DNA of 64,000 nt from Gordonia crocea (GCF_009932435.1 NZ_BJOU01000019.1:193710-257709), one strand, 5' to 3'. Counted from the first letter of the stretch, positions 1 to 13,560 are shown. Numbers and translations are program-made. Notes: generated from the sequence alone by a model not told the origin.

Positions 1-2
1 CG

Positions 3-1208
<1,206 letters not shown>

Positions 1209-1214
1209 GGTTCA

Positions 1215-1334
1215 GGGCCCAGTCGGCGGAGATGAGGGCCCAGTCGACGAAGATGAGGGCCCAGTCGACGGAAAACGGGGCCCAGTCGGCGAAGATGAGG
1301 GCCCAGTCGACGGGAAACGGGGCCCAGTCGGCGG
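1215..1334. repeat. 21-bp tandem repeat array 1
   Basis: Six head-to-tail units of 21 bp (the last is cut short), each beginning GGGCCCAGTCG followed by RCG and seven more variable bases. The array fills the entire gap between the stop codons of the convergent genes ahcY and tmk; the tmk TAA touches the last unit directly. The length is a multiple of three, so some frames stay open through it and give artificial RAQSTxM or DWALxxV peptide repeats. Related arrays lie at 28.6, 30.8, 59.5 and 59.9 kb. Confidence 0.95.
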
Positions 1335-1976
1335 TTAGGCGAGGAGTTCGGCGGCCAGACCCGGCACCGGGTCGCCGCTGAGCACCCGCCACGGCGACAC
1401 CCACTGCGCAGCGGCGAGGCCTCGATAGGCCTCGTCGACGCGCGCCTGCAACGCCGCGTCGCGCTCGTAGCGGTCGCGGTCGCGGCCGGCATCGGTCTCG
1501 GCCCGGTCGACGGCCCGCTGCGCGGCCACCTCGACCGGCACGCCGAGAAACAGTTGCCAGTCGGGGACCGGCAGGTCGAAGCGGTCGAACTCCAGCGCGC
1601 GCACCCACTCGGTGGCGGCGACCGCCGCACCCGTCGACCGCTCGGCAACGCGCGCCGCGGTGTAGGCGGCGTTGGAGGCGACGTAGCGGTCGGCGACGAC
1701 GACGTCGTTCTCGGCGATCAGCGAGCGCAGCGCCGGTGCCGCCTCCCGCCGGTCGAGGGCGAAAAGCAGCGCCATCGCGTACGCGCTGTCGGTGACGTCG
1801 CCGTGGAAGCCGCGCAATGCCTCGGCGCTGAGATCGGCATGCACGGATTCGCCGTAGCGGGGAAAGGCGATGGTGGCCACGCGAACCCCGTCGGCCTCCC
1901 ACCCTCGGCGCAGCCCGTCGACGAGGGTGCGTTTCCCGGCTCCGTCGATTCCCTCGACGGTGATGAAAGTTGCCAC
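1335..1976 (-). CDS. tmk: thymidylate kinase
   Basis: Phosphorylates dTMP to dTDP in the thymidine nucleotide pathway. The 213-residue product begins with the P-loop ITVEGIDGAGKRTLV, contains the DR(Y) motif region DVVVADRYVASNAAYTAAR, and matches the mycobacterial Tmk in length and layout, including FPRYGESVHADL and the ALFALDR-type segment. I chose the GTG at 1974-1976 because translation from there begins two residues before the conserved core; the longer open frame upstream has no family similarity and runs toward mtrA. It is convergent with ahcY, divergent from mtrA, and its stop abuts repeat array 1. Confidence 0.94.
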   Translation of the reverse strand: MATFITVEGIDGAGKRTLVDGLRRGWEADGVRVATIAFPRYGESVHADLSAEALRGFHGDVTDSAYAMALLFALDRREAAPALRSLIAENDVVVADRYVASNAAYTAARVAERSTGAAVAATEWVRALEFDRFDLPVPDWQLFLGVPVEVAAQRAVDRAETDAGRDRDRYERDAALQARVDEAYRGLAAAQWVSPWRVLSGDPVPGLAAELLA

Positions 1977-2084
1977 GGTGCACGACCCTACCGAGTGCGC
2001 ACGGCCGTGTCCGGCGGTGCCCGGGCAGACGTGATGGCGCGCGTTGCGCCGTCGTCGGCCCGGCGCGTCGATACCGCCCAAAAG

Positions 2085-2100
2085 GTCACGGAAGTGTCAC
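2085..2100 (+). promoter_or_regulatory. possible MtrA direct-repeat box upstream of mtrA
   Basis: Two GTCAC motifs start 11 bp apart (2085-2089 and 2096-2100) immediately before the mtrA ATG. MtrA is known to bind direct repeats of GTCAC-like elements spaced about one helical turn. Autoregulation is an inference; the site also overlaps the expected ribosome-binding region. Confidence 0.4.
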
Positions 2101-2101
2101 T

Positions 2102-2788
2102 ATGGAGCGCATGAAGCCACGTGTCCTCGTCGTCGATGACGATGCCGCTCTCGCGGAGATGCTGACCATCGTGCTTCGCGGTGAGGGCTTCGAGCCGTTC
2201 CACGTCGCCGACGGGACCCAGGCGCTGACCGCGGTGCGTGAAATCCGACCCGACCTCGTGTTGCTCGACTTGATGCTGCCGGGGATGAACGGCATCGACG
2301 TCTGCCGCGTGCTGCGCCAGGACTCGGGTGTGCCGATCGTGATGCTGACCGCCAAGTCCGACACGGTCGACGTGGTGCTGGGGCTTGAATCCGGCGCCGA
2401 CGACTACATGGTCAAGCCCTTCAAGCCCAAGGAACTGGTGGCGCGCATCCGGGCCCGGCTGCGCCGCACCGACGACGAGCCCGCCGAGATGCTGTCGATC
2501 GGCCCGGTGGAGATCGACGTGCCGGCGCACAAGGTGACCCGCGACGGACAGCCGATCTCGTTGACCCCGTTGGAGTTCGACCTCCTCGTCGCGCTCGCGC
2601 GCAAGCCCCGCCAGGTGTTCACCCGCGACGTCCTGCTCGAGCAGGTGTGGGGCTACCGGCACCCGGCTGACACGCGCCTGGTGAACGTGCACGTGCAGCG
2701 GCTGCGCGCCAAGGTGGAGACGGATCCGGAGAACCCGGAGATCGTCCTGACCGTGAGGGGTGTCGGCTACAAAGCCGGGCCGCCGTGA
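2102..2788 (+). CDS. mtrA: DNA-binding response regulator MtrA
   Basis: Essential OmpR-family response regulator partnered with the MtrB kinase; in mycobacteria it controls cell division, wall metabolism and replication genes. The 228-residue product has a receiver domain (about 1-120) with acidic residues in VLVVDDD, the phospho-acceptor Asp56 in LLDLMLPG and Lys in [12 protein letters not shown], then a winged-helix DNA-binding domain (about 130-228) ending [11 protein letters not shown]. It is near identical in layout to the M. tuberculosis protein, which is also 228 residues. The start is the ATG at 2102; a longer open frame upstream has no homology. The stop overlaps the GTG start of mtrB by four bases, so the two are translationally coupled. 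Confidence 0.97.
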   Translation: MERMKPRVLVVDDDAALAEMLTIVLRGEGFEPFHVADGTQALTAVREIRPDLVLLDLMLPGMNGIDVCRVLRQDSGVPIVMLTAKSDTVDVVLGLESGADDYMVKPFKPKELVARIRARLRRTDDEPAEMLSIGPVEIDVPAHKVTRDGQPISLTPLEFDLLVALARKPRQVFTRDVLLEQVWGYRHPADTRLVNVHVQRLRAKVETDPENPEIVLTVRGVGYKAGPP

Positions 2789-4452
2789 CCGAGCGTTCCG
2801 GTCGGGGCCGCGCCTCCCGTCCGCGCCGCCCCAACAGTGCCGCGGTCCGGCTGCGTCGAACCCTGACCACCCTGGGCCACCGCTTCGGCGGGGTCTGGCG
2901 GCGCTCCCTCCAACTGCGCATCGTCGTATCGACCCTCGCACTGTCGTTGGTCGTGCTGCTCATTTTGGGATTCGTCCTGATGTCGCAGATCACCAACAGC
3001 CTGCTCGACGCCAAACTGGGTGCCGCGGAAGAGGAGATCGACCGGGCCCGCGTCGTCGTCGAGCGCGACCTGGCCAGTCCCGATCCCAGTACCCCGGTGA
3101 TCGCCCGGCTGCGCCAGACCCGTGCCCTGCTGACCGAGCGCGACACCGGCGAATCGGGCAGCGGGTCGCGCGCGGTCGGCGCCTTCGACACGGTGCTCCT
3201 CGTGCGCAGCCCCGGCGCGAGCACCGACGACACCGGCGTCGGACCGGTCGCCGCGATCCCGCAGAACCTGCGCATGATGATTCAGAGCGGGCAGGTCGCC
3301 TACCAGTATTCGAAGGTGGAGACGACCGGTGGGGCGAACACCGCCGCCCTGTTGATCGGCACCCCGACGAATGCGGCGGTCCCCGGACTGGAGCTGTACC
3401 TGGTCTTCCCGTTGAGCGCCGAGGAGGACACGGTCACCCTGGTGCTGCGGACGTTGGCCACCGGCGGCGTCGTCCTCCTGGGGTTGTTGGCGGCGATCGC
3501 CTGGTTGGTGTCGCGCCAGGTCGTGCTCCCGGTGCGGTCGGCGGCCCGGGTGGCAGTGCGCTTCGCCAGCGGCCGGCTCTCCGAGCGGATGCCGGTGCGC
3601 GGTGAGGATGACATGGCGCGGCTGGCGATGGCGTTCAACGACATGGCCGAGAGCCTGCAGCGGCAGATCACCCACCTCGAGGAGTTCGGCGGCCTGCAGC
3701 GCCAGTTCACCTCCGACGTCTCCCACGAGTTGCGGACCCCGCTGACCACCGTGCGGATGGCTTCGGACCTGCTCTACGAGGGCCGCGACGACCTCGACCC
3801 GGTGCGCAAACGCTCGGTCGAGCTGCTCGACAAGGAGCTCGACCGGTTCGAGACCCTCCTCACCGAACTGCTGGAGATCTCCCGCCACGACGCGGGCATG
3901 GCCGAACTCGCGGCCGAGCAGATGCCGATGACGATTCCCATCGATGCTGCGCTGCAGACCGTGCGCCACCTCGCCGACGAGACCGGGACCGAACTGGTCA
4001 TCGACCTCCCGGCGGAGCCGGTGGTGGCCGAGATCGACCCGCGCCGCGTCGAGCGCATCTTGCGCAACCTGCTCGCCAACGCGATCGACCACTCCGAGCA
4101 GCGCCCTGTCACACTGACGATGCGGACCGACGGCGATGCGGTGGCGGTCACCGTCCGCGACCGCGGAGTCGGGTTGCGCCCCGGAGAGGAGAAGTTGGTG
4201 TTCAACCGGTTCTGGCGCTCGGACCCGTCGCGCTACCGGCGTTCCGGCGGCACCGGGCTCGGATTGGCGATCAGCGTCGAGGACGCCCACCTGCACGCCG
4301 GGCGGTTGGAGGCGTGGGGAGAACCGGGGCAGGGGGCGAACTTCCGCCTCACCCTGCCGCTCAAGCGGGGGCACAAGCTCCTGGGCAGCCCGTTGCCGTT
4401 GCGCCCGGTCGACGTCCGGACGTCGGGGCCGACGACGGGGGACGGCCGGTGA
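2785..4452 (+). CDS. mtrB: sensor histidine kinase MtrB
   Basis: Membrane sensor kinase that phosphorylates MtrA. The 555-residue protein has a basic cytoplasmic N-terminus, a first membrane helix around residues 45-70 ([19 protein letters not shown]), an extracytoplasmic sensor region to about 225, a second helix ([15 protein letters not shown]), a HAMP linker, the dimerisation/phosphoacceptor helix [18 protein letters not shown] with His about residue 314, and an ATPase domain with N box [16 protein letters not shown] and [10 protein letters not shown]. Starts at a GTG that overlaps the mtrA stop (GTGA), and its own stop overlaps the start of lpqB in the same way, defining a tightly coupled mtrA-mtrB-lpqB operon. 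Confidence 0.96.
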   Translation: MTERSGRGRASRPRRPNSAAVRLRRTLTTLGHRFGGVWRRSLQLRIVVSTLALSLVVLLILGFVLMSQITNSLLDAKLGAAEEEIDRARVVVERDLASPDPSTPVIARLRQTRALLTERDTGESGSGSRAVGAFDTVLLVRSPGASTDDTGVGPVAAIPQNLRMMIQSGQVAYQYSKVETTGGANTAALLIGTPTNAAVPGLELYLVFPLSAEEDTVTLVLRTLATGGVVLLGLLAAIAWLVSRQVVLPVRSAARVAVRFASGRLSERMPVRGEDDMARLAMAFNDMAESLQRQITHLEEFGGLQRQFTSDVSHELRTPLTTVRMASDLLYEGRDDLDPVRKRSVELLDKELDRFETLLTELLEISRHDAGMAELAAEQMPMTIPIDAALQTVRHLADETGTELVIDLPAEPVVAEIDPRRVERILRNLLANAIDHSEQRPVTLTMRTDGDAVAVTVRDRGVGLRPGEEKLVFNRFWRSDPSRYRRSGGTGLGLAISVEDAHLHAGRLEAWGEPGQGANFRLTLPLKRGHKLLGSPLPLRPVDVRTSGPTTGDGR

Positions 4453-6257
4453 CTGCGGGCCGGCGGATGGTCGCCGGACACCGGCGCCGGGTACTGGTGA
4501 TGGCCATCGCGGCGACGATCGGCCTCGCCCTGAGCGGGTGTGTGGCGATCCCCAATGACTCGCCCCCGCAACCGTTGAAGAGCTTCGAACGCCGCCCCGA
4601 CGCCAAGCCGCTGCCCAAGCCGACTGCCGCCATGGACCCCGAGGCCCTGGTCTACGGCTTCCTCAAGGCGACCGCCGACCCCAGCGCGGCGCATTCGGCG
4701 GCGCGGGCCTTCCTGACGACGGAGAACGGGGCGAGGTGGGACGACCGGGGCGACGCCGCCGTGCTGAGCAACGTGAACGTGCTGATCGATTCGCGCACCG
4801 ACACCGCCGCGACGGTCCGCGTCACCGGGGACAACACCGCGACGATGAAGGTCAACGGACAGTTGCTCCCCGCCACGGGGCGGATCGAGACGACGTTCCG
4901 ACTCACCCGGACGCCGGTGGGTTGGCGCATCGACGGCCCGCTGGCGCCCGGGGTCATGATCGACCGCACCCAGTTCGAGGCGACCTATCGGTTGGTGACG
5001 CTCTACTTCACCGACCGCGGCCGGTCCCGGCTGATCGGCGATCCGCGGTGGTTCTACATCGGCCAGACCGGAGCGGCCTCGGTGGCGGCCCGGCTGCTCG
5101 CCGGTCCCAGCCTCGACCTGGCCTCCGCCACCGCGTCGGCGATACCGGCGACGGCGGAGTTGGGGCCGGTGACCCAACGCCACGGCGGCGGGGTCCAGAT
5201 CGACCTGCGGAACGCGGGCACGCCGTCGGCCCCGGAGCGGTCGCTGCTGGCCGCGCAACTGGTGTGGACGCTGAGCAGTGTGGACGCCCCCGCGCCGTAC
5301 GCGATCACCCTCGACGGGGCGCCGTTGCTGCCCGACCATCCCGACGGCCTGCGTCTCGCCGACGTCGAACGCTATTCGCCGACCGGGACGTCGGGTCAAG
5401 CGGATCGGCTGGCGGTGATCAGCGGCGGCCGGCTCAACGACGTCGTCGACGGGCGGCTCGATCCGGTCCGGGGCGACCTCAACGACGGGAACCAGGTCGC
5501 GTCGGCCGGTCTGAGCGCGGACCGCACCCGCGTCGCGGCCGTGCGCATGGTCCGTCCGGCCGGCACCACGCCCACCCCGGCCCCCGGTGCTCCGCCGGCC
5601 GCACCGACACCGGCGCCCGGACCGGCCCGGACGCAACTGGTGACCGGCGCGTTCGGCGGGGACATGCAGACCCTCACCTCGGGGGCGACGATCACCCGGC
5701 CGAGTTTCGGCGCCGCCAACTCGGTGTGGGCGGTGGTCGACGGCAAACCGACCCGCTGGTCGATCGCCGACGGGGTGCGCACCGCGGTCGCCGACACCGC
5801 CGCGTTGTCGGCGGTGGCGCACGGCCCGATCACCGACCTCCAGGTCTCGCCCGACGGGGTCCGCGCGGCGCTGATCGTCGCCGGGCAGGTGCTGTTCGCC
5901 ATCATCGACGAGCGGGAGGACGGCCAGGTGGCCCTCGCCCATCCGCGGTTCGCGGCGTACAACATCGGCAACCGCGCCGTCGCGCTGGATTGGGCGTCGC
6001 CGACGACGCTCGTCGTGGCCCGTGATGCCACCGAGTCCCCGGTCACCCAGGTGCCGGTGTCGGGTTTGCCCGCGGCGGGCCTGGGGTCGGGGAACTTGGC
6101 ACCGCCGGTGCACGCCGTGGCGGCGAACCTGTCCTCCACCTACGTGGCCGACACCCGCGGGGTGCTGGTTTTGACGACCAGTTCGGGTAACCGCGACCAG
6201 ACGTGGGCCGATGTGCCGGCCGCCAAGGGGGCCGACATCATCCCGGTGCTGCCCTAG
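4449..6257 (+). CDS. lpqB: lipoprotein LpqB (MtrAB accessory)
   Basis: Exported lipoprotein that interacts with the MtrB sensor domain and modulates MtrA phosphorylation in mycobacteria. The 602-residue product has a basic start, a hydrophobic stretch and the lipobox LALSGC, so Cys about 33 would be lipidated. A GerMN-type domain occupies roughly residues 190-310 and a beta-propeller-like C-terminal half follows. A Pro/Ala/Thr-rich linker ([19 protein letters not shown]) interrupts the C-terminal half. I prefer GTG 4449, which gives the GTGA overlap with mtrB; an ATG at 4467 is possible. Last gene of the mtrAB operon, convergent with the ComF-like gene. Confidence 0.92.
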   Translation: MTAGRRMVAGHRRRVLVMAIAATIGLALSGCVAIPNDSPPQPLKSFERRPDAKPLPKPTAAMDPEALVYGFLKATADPSAAHSAARAFLTTENGARWDDRGDAAVLSNVNVLIDSRTDTAATVRVTGDNTATMKVNGQLLPATGRIETTFRLTRTPVGWRIDGPLAPGVMIDRTQFEATYRLVTLYFTDRGRSRLIGDPRWFYIGQTGAASVAARLLAGPSLDLASATASAIPATAELGPVTQRHGGGVQIDLRNAGTPSAPERSLLAAQLVWTLSSVDAPAPYAITLDGAPLLPDHPDGLRLADVERYSPTGTSGQADRLAVISGGRLNDVVDGRLDPVRGDLNDGNQVASAGLSADRTRVAAVRMVRPAGTTPTPAPGAPPAAPTPAPGPARTQLVTGAFGGDMQTLTSGATITRPSFGAANSVWAVVDGKPTRWSIADGVRTAVADTAALSAVAHGPITDLQVSPDGVRAALIVAGQVLFAIIDEREDGQVALAHPRFAAYNIGNRAVALDWASPTTLVVARDATESPVTQVPVSGLPAAGLGSGNLAPPVHAVAANLSSTYVADTRGVLVLTTSSGNRDQTWADVPAAKGADIIPVLP

Positions 6258-6292
6258 TTCTACTGACCCGGGACGTTGGGTACGGCGGCGCC

Positions 6293-6997
6293 TCAGTCGG
6301 CGGCCGCGATCGCGAGGACCACCGCCACCGGCACGCCGCGGCGGGCGAGGATTCGCACCGATTCGGCCGCGGTGCTCCCGGTGGTGACGACGTCGTCGAG
6401 GAGCACGACGACGTCGTCGGGCGAAAGTTCCAGCGACCGTAGGTGATTGGTGTCGCACCGGATCGAGCCGTGGAGGTTCGCCCGGCGGGCGCCGGCATCG
6501 AGGCCGGCCGAGTCGCGCACCCAGCCGCCGGTGTGCAACACCGGTGCGACGACCACCCGCGAGCCCAGGCGGCGCGCGGCGGCGCGCGCGTACGCCGTCA
6601 CCGGATCGCCTCCGCGTCGGCGGGCCGCGACGGCGCGCGTGGGTGCGGGGACCAGGACGAGGCGCGGCGCGTCGGGCAGTTCCCGCCACCGGAAGAGGGT
6701 GACCGCGGCACGCGCCAGGGAGTGTCCGATCGGGTCGACGAGGTCGCGGCGCCCGTGTTCCTTGACGGCGATGATCGCGGCGCGCAGCGGGCCGCGGTAG
6801 GGGCCCAAGACCCAGACGGCGGCCGCGACGGGGGTCGCCGGCTCGACGAGGCGCGGGACGTCGGCGAGGCTGCGCGCGCAGCGCGGGCACCACGGCGTCT
6901 CGGGGGTGCCGCAGCCGCCGCAGACCACGGGGGCGACCAGATCGGCCAGCGCGCGTGCCAGCTCGGCGGGCGTGAATCGATGGGTCGACCCCTCCAC
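6293..6997 (-). CDS. ComF family phosphoribosyltransferase-like protein
   Basis: A 234-residue member of the ComF family, homologous in position to Rv3242c. The N-terminus has a four-cysteine zinc-ribbon pattern (CGGCG then CPRC), and the C-terminal half has the type I phosphoribosyltransferase PRPP loop VVVLLDDVVTTGSTAAE. ComF proteins act in DNA uptake in naturally competent bacteria, but their substrate is unknown and competence is not established here, so only the fold can be asserted. The gene is convergent with lpqB and divergent from hpf. Start is a GTG at 6995-6997 just before the zinc ribbon. Confidence 0.85.
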   Translation of the reverse strand: MEGSTHRFTPAELARALADLVAPVVCGGCGTPETPWCPRCARSLADVPRLVEPATPVAAAVWVLGPYRGPLRAAIIAVKEHGRRDLVDPIGHSLARAAVTLFRWRELPDAPRLVLVPAPTRAVAARRRGGDPVTAYARAAARRLGSRVVVAPVLHTGGWVRDSAGLDAGARRANLHGSIRCDTNHLRSLELSPDDVVVLLDDVVTTGSTAAESVRILARRGVPVAVVLAIAAAD

Positions 6998-7159
6998 CCG
7001 AGCCCCCCTCGTCGGCCGATGATCACAATCACACCATTGCGGGCGCGTTCAGTGGGGCAAAACCTGGCAGGCCGACGGGGAGGCGACTACGGTCGAGATC
7101 AACATCCCCGCCCCGCACACGGAGGCGCTACCTGGGAGGTGAGGCCGCTGACACTTCGG

Positions 7160-7179
7160 TGCCAGCCGCCCGGCTGGCA
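7160..7179 (+). promoter_or_regulatory. hairpin in hpf 5' leader
   Basis: TGCCAGCC and GGCTGGCA form a perfect 8-bp stem with a four-base loop, 43 bases upstream of the hpf start and ahead of its AGGAGGA ribosome-binding site (7211-7217). There is no U-tract, so it looks like an RNA leader element rather than a terminator. The roughly 220-bp intergenic stretch 6998-7222 otherwise holds only the divergent promoters. Confidence 0.5.
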
Positions 7180-7222
7180 TAGCTAGATCGTTCGAGTTGT
7201 TCCGCCAGTAGGAGGAAGTTGT

Positions 7223-7969
7223 ATGTCGTCCGTCATTCACCGCAAAGGTCAGCGCGAGCCGAAGGTCACCCGGCGCGAGGGGGAGCAACCGTTCGACGCC
7301 GAGGCCGCCTTCACCCGCCCGCCGGGCACGGTCATTTCGGCAGAGCCGGCCGAACCGAACGCGGCGGTGAACTTCTCCGGGCGCAACGTCGAGATTCCCG
7401 AGCACTACCAGGTGTACGTGCGGGACAAACTGGCCCGGCTGGAGCGGCTCAACCCGGCCATCTTCCGGTTCGACGTGCAGCTTTACCACGAGCGCAACCG
7501 GCGCCAGTCCAAGGCGTGCCAGCAGGTGGAGATCACCGCCACCGGCAAGGGGCCGGTGGTCCGCGCGCAGGCCGGCGGGGAGAACTTCTACGCCGCACTG
7601 GAGTTGGCGCTGGACCGGATGGAGTCACGGCTGCGGCGGACCAAGACGCGCCGCGAGGTCCATTACGGACTGCGGACACCGACGTCGCTGGCCGAGGCGA
7701 CCGCCACCGGTGCGGGCGACCTGGCCGGCAGTGCGGCGGATTCGGTGGCCGAGGCGGACGTGGACCGGTACGCGGTGGACGACCACGAGCCGGGGCAGAT
7801 CGTCCGCGTCAAGGAACACCCGGGCGAGCCGATGACCGTTGATGACGCGCTGTACGAGATGGAACTCGTCGGGCACGACTTCTTCCTGTTCCTCGACAAG
7901 GAGACCGACCGCCCGTCGGTCGTCTATCGCCGGCACGCGTTCGACTACGGCCTGCTCCGGTTGGTGTGA
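7223..7969 (+). CDS. hpf: long-form ribosome hibernation promoting factor
   Basis: Long HPF proteins bind the 30S subunit and dimerise 70S ribosomes into inactive 100S particles or protect idle ribosomes under stress. The 248-residue product has a variable N-terminal extension, the S30AE/YfiA domain at about residues 48-140 (NFSGRNVEIPEHYQVYVRDK onward), a linker, and the C-terminal dimerisation domain around 196-248 with PMTVDDALYEMELVGHDFFL and RRHAFDYGLLRL. Strong ribosome-binding site AGGAGGA precedes the ATG. Orthologue of Rv3241c and directly upstream of secA1, as in mycobacteria. Confidence 0.94.
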   Translation: MSSVIHRKGQREPKVTRREGEQPFDAEAAFTRPPGTVISAEPAEPNAAVNFSGRNVEIPEHYQVYVRDKLARLERLNPAIFRFDVQLYHERNRRQSKACQQVEITATGKGPVVRAQAGGENFYAALELALDRMESRLRRTKTRREVHYGLRTPTSLAEATATGAGDLAGSAADSVAEADVDRYAVDDHEPGQIVRVKEHPGEPMTVDDALYEMELVGHDFFLFLDKETDRPSVVYRRHAFDYGLLRLV

Positions 7970-7974
7970 CGAGG

Positions 7975-7994
7975 GGCGCCGCTCCGGCGGCGCC
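7975..7994 (+). terminator. GC hairpin after hpf
   Basis: GGCGCCGC and GCGGCGCC form an 8-bp perfect stem with a four-base loop six bases after the hpf stop. No T-run follows, so it would be a weak or Rho-assisted terminator, or an mRNA-stabilising end. A second hairpin lies at 8063-8080 (GCCCCCGG / CCGGGGGC) in the secA1 leader. Confidence 0.45.
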
Positions 7995-8124
7995 GCTCTA
8001 ACCGACGTGCTGGCGCACGCGTCCCTGTTGTTCCGTACCATGTCAGAGGGTTCGGTGTGAGTGCCCCCGGGTCCGGGGGCGCCGATCGGGCCAGACACTC
8101 ACGGTTACACACAAGGGATTGCCA

Positions 8125-10905
<2,781 letters not shown>

Positions 10906-10962
10906 ATCGACGGTATTTCGGATCGCAGGGAACCGAACGGCGTTGCGCTGCGTCCCAGTTAT

Positions 10963-11526
10963 ATGGAGACCAGTCGCGTCGTGGTCCGGCCCGCGCCCAG
11001 GTTCGAACACCCGGGACGCTGGGCGGTGGAATGCGGGTGCACCGCACCGGTCCCGGTTGAGGAGACGGCAGCGGACCGTCGCGCCGACGATCCGGTCGCG
11101 GCCACCCGGGCCGTCGCGGACCGGACCCCGGCGCCCGGTCCGCCGGCGGCGCAGTTGGCCTCGGCCCGCGCGTTCGCCGTCGCGGCGATGACGGTGGTGC
11201 TCGAGGTGATCGACCGTCGGCGGCCCGTCGGCGCACTGGACCCGTTCGTCGCCGCGCCGGTGGCCGACCATGTGATCGCGCGCGGCAAGGCGCGCCACGA
11301 ATCACGCGCGCTGCCCGGGTCCTCGGCTCCGGGCCTGCGGCTGCGGCGGGTGCACATCCAACTCGGGGTCGACGGCGCGGCCGAGTTTTTCGGCAGCTAC
11401 ACCTGCGGCGACCGGGTCCGCGCCTTCGCCGGCCGCATGGGTGTGCCCCCGCGCGGACCGCGCCGGCGGGGCCGGGCCGGTGGCGGGGTGCCGGCCTGGC
11501 AGGTGCAGGGCTTGATGTTGGGCTGA
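10963..11526 (+). CDS. Rv3235 family protein
   Basis: A 187-residue protein of the actinobacterial Rv3235 (DUF6459) family, function unknown. The recognisable core is the C-terminal half: a helix RAFAVAAMTVVLEVIDRRRPV, the segment HVIARGKARH and a strand-rich end RRVHIQLGVDGAAEFFGSYTCGDRVRAFAGRM. The N-terminal 60 residues are low-complexity Pro/Ala-rich. A C-terminal basic patch (PPRGPRRRGRAGG) follows the core. It lies 57 bases after secA1 on the same strand and 47 bases before the WS/DGAT-like gene, the same neighbourhood as Rv3235 in M. tuberculosis. Assignment rests on core motif and synteny. Confidence 0.75.
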   Translation: METSRVVVRPAPRFEHPGRWAVECGCTAPVPVEETAADRRADDPVAATRAVADRTPAPGPPAAQLASARAFAVAAMTVVLEVIDRRRPVGALDPFVAAPVADHVIARGKARHESRALPGSSAPGLRLRRVHIQLGVDGAAEFFGSYTCGDRVRAFAGRMGVPPRGPRRRGRAGGGVPAWQVQGLMLG

Positions 11527-11573
11527 TGATGCTCGCCTCTGATTGCGTGTCGGGCCGATAGGATCGCGTCATC

Positions 11574-13007
11574 ATGGTGAACCGGCTTACTCCGCGCGAA
11601 GCGATGTATTACTTCCTCGACGAGGGCTCCTCGACCGTGCATGTCGGCGCGCTCATCATCGTCGATCCCACCGCCGACGGCGCCGAGCCCGGGTTGGACT
11701 ACCAGTCGTTGGTGTCGCTGATCGAGGGTCGCATCCAGCTCGCGCCGCGCTACCGGCAACTCGTCAAGCCGGTCGTCCTCGGTTTGGCGCGCCCGGTCTG
11801 GGTCGACGACCCGGACTTCGACATCAACTTCCACGTCCGACGGGCCGGGCTGCCGCGGCCGGGTGCCACCGAGCAACTGCAGGACCTCGTCGGCCGGATC
11901 CTGTCGCGGCCGCTGGACCCGCAGCGCCCGTTGTGGGAGATGTATCTGATCGAAGGGCTGGCCGACGGGGCGATGGCCATCCTGACCAAGACGCACCGGT
12001 GCGTCCTGGGCCCCGATTCCCCGGAGCTGTCGGGATTGCTGCTCGACGCCGAACCGGAGTTCGGCGAGCCCGCCGAGGACATCTGGTTGCCGACGCGGGC
12101 GCCGAGCCAGGCCCAACTCGCGGTGGATGCGATCGCCGAGGGGTTGGCCCGGCCCGGGGAACTCGTGGAGAGCATCGTCGGGAACGGACCCGTCGGCGGG
12201 TTGCGCGACCTGGTGACGTCGACGGCCAGCCGGGCCACCGAGGCGATCTCGCAGGTCACCAATTCGGCGCCGCCCAGCCGGTTGAACCAGGCCACGACGT
12301 CGACGCGCAGCTTCGCCGTCGCGTCGATCCCGGTCGCCGAGGCCGCCCGGGTCGCCGAGCAGTACCGCTGCGGCCAGCGCGATGTGGAACTGGCCGTCGT
12401 CACCGGGGTGTTGCGCCGCTGGATGCTCTCGTTCACCGACACCCTCGGTGCCGGGGCGACCGTGCGCGTGGTCCTGCCGATCGGTTCGCGTCCCGCCGAC
12501 GACGAGGCCGATTCCGGAACCGGGCGGCCGCGCGACGGTTGGTTCGGGGAGGACGGGCCGGGGTTCGTCACCGATCTGCCGGTCGGCGAGGCGAATCCGA
12601 CGGTGGTCCTGGCGCAGGTCGCCGGGCTGGCGACGCGCAACGCGCAGTCCGCGTCGCGGCAGACCACGCGGGTCAGTCCGCTGCTGCCGGATTTGGGTGT
12701 GGTCCCGTTCGGCGACGCGGCCGCGCGGTTCTTCACCAGTTGGAACCGGCACACCTACAACCTGCCGATCGCCGTGGTGGCGACGCCGATCGGACAGCGG
12801 TGGGTGCGCGGCGTGCCGGTGCGGGAGCTGTTCGGGATCCCGGCGCTGCTGGCCAACCGGGCGTTGGCCATCGCCGTGATGACCTATGCCGACCACATCG
12901 AGTTCGCCTACCTCGGCGACCGCGGCGTGATGTCGGACCTGCCCGCCCTCGTCGACTACACCCACGACGCCTTCGATGAGATCACCGACGCCGAGGGAGG
13001 TCGATGA
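11574..13007 (+). CDS. WS/DGAT-like acyltransferase with degenerate active site
   Basis: The 477-residue product has the full length and layout of actinobacterial wax ester synthase/diacylglycerol acyltransferases (Tgs family): N-terminal LTPREAMYYFLDE, MHVG-type VHVGALIIVDP, and PLDPQRPLWEMYLIEGL preceding the catalytic loop. The loop, normally HHxxxDG, reads H141-R-C-V-L-G-P here: the second (general base) histidine is Arg142 and the DG pair is GP. Triacylglycerol or wax ester synthesis is therefore doubtful; a binding, structural or altered catalytic role is possible. Position corresponds to Rv3234c/Rv3233c (tgs3 region). The frame is intact, so it is not an obvious pseudogene. Its stop is one base before the next gene. 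Confidence 0.85.
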   Translation: MVNRLTPREAMYYFLDEGSSTVHVGALIIVDPTADGAEPGLDYQSLVSLIEGRIQLAPRYRQLVKPVVLGLARPVWVDDPDFDINFHVRRAGLPRPGATEQLQDLVGRILSRPLDPQRPLWEMYLIEGLADGAMAILTKTHRCVLGPDSPELSGLLLDAEPEFGEPAEDIWLPTRAPSQAQLAVDAIAEGLARPGELVESIVGNGPVGGLRDLVTSTASRATEAISQVTNSAPPSRLNQATTSTRSFAVASIPVAEAARVAEQYRCGQRDVELAVVTGVLRRWMLSFTDTLGAGATVRVVLPIGSRPADDEADSGTGRPRDGWFGEDGPGFVTDLPVGEANPTVVLAQVAGLATRNAQSASRQTTRVSPLLPDLGVVPFGDAAARFFTSWNRHTYNLPIAVVATPIGQRWVRGVPVRELFGIPALLANRALAIAVMTYADHIEFAYLGDRGVMSDLPALVDYTHDAFDEITDAEGGR

Positions 13008-13008
13008 C

Positions 13009-13530
13009 GTGCGGGTCTACCTGCCGGCAACGCTCGCGATGCTGCAATCGCTCAATGAGACAGGCGAATTCACGCCGGTGGGCGGTACGGCCTTCGCGCT
13101 GACCCCGGCCCTGCGGGAGGCGTACACCGCCGGCGACGACGAGGAACTCGCCGAGGCGGCGCTTCGTGAAGCCGCCCGGGCGAGCCTGCGGTTGCTCGGC
13201 GCGGACGAACCCGAGACCGACGAGGAGCACGACGGGGCGTCGCTACCGCCGCGGCGCGTCGTGGTGGCCGCCGACGTCGAGCAGGTGGCGCTGCGGCCGG
13301 ATCTGGACGCCGCGGTGGTCAAGGTGACCGGTGTGGTGCCGCGGTCGGCGATCGCCGCGGTGCATGTCGACGGGGCCGACGCCGAAGCCGCGGTGCGGGC
13401 CGCGGTGGCCGCGGTGGACGCGGCCGACCTGGGCGATCTCGATGCGGAACTTGCGATCGGCGATGCCGAAGATTTCGACCTGGGTTGGTACGCCACCCAG
13501 GAGCTGCCGTTCCTGCTGGAATTGTTGTAG
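13009..13530 (+). CDS. DUF6912 family protein (Rv3231c-like)
   Basis: A 173-residue conserved actinobacterial protein of unknown function, orthologous in sequence and place to Rv3231c. It opens VRVYLPATLAMLQSLNETG, continues with FALTPALREAYTAGDDEELAEAALREAARASLRLL, and has a second alpha/beta half with repeated AVHVDGADAEAAVRAAVAAV and a C-terminal YATQELPFLLELL. I chose GTG 13009, which places GGAGG of the preceding gene's end seven bases upstream and starts exactly at the conserved RVYLPAT; the ATG upstream at 12976 is inside the preceding gene. Expected to be co-translated with the WS/DGAT-like gene. Confidence 0.85.
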   Translation: MRVYLPATLAMLQSLNETGEFTPVGGTAFALTPALREAYTAGDDEELAEAALREAARASLRLLGADEPETDEEHDGASLPPRRVVVAADVEQVALRPDLDAAVVKVTGVVPRSAIAAVHVDGADAEAAVRAAVAAVDAADLGDLDAELAIGDAEDFDLGWYATQELPFLLELL

Positions 13531-13560
13531 TGCAGCTGCGTCCAACGACGCATGCAGCTT

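Noticed and set aside
4233..6893. 886-codon open frame on the minus strand opposite lpqB and the ComF-like gene region
   Set aside because: It is antisense to clear genes, has the Arg/Pro/Gly-rich composition expected of a shadow frame in GC-rich DNA, and shows no family motif.
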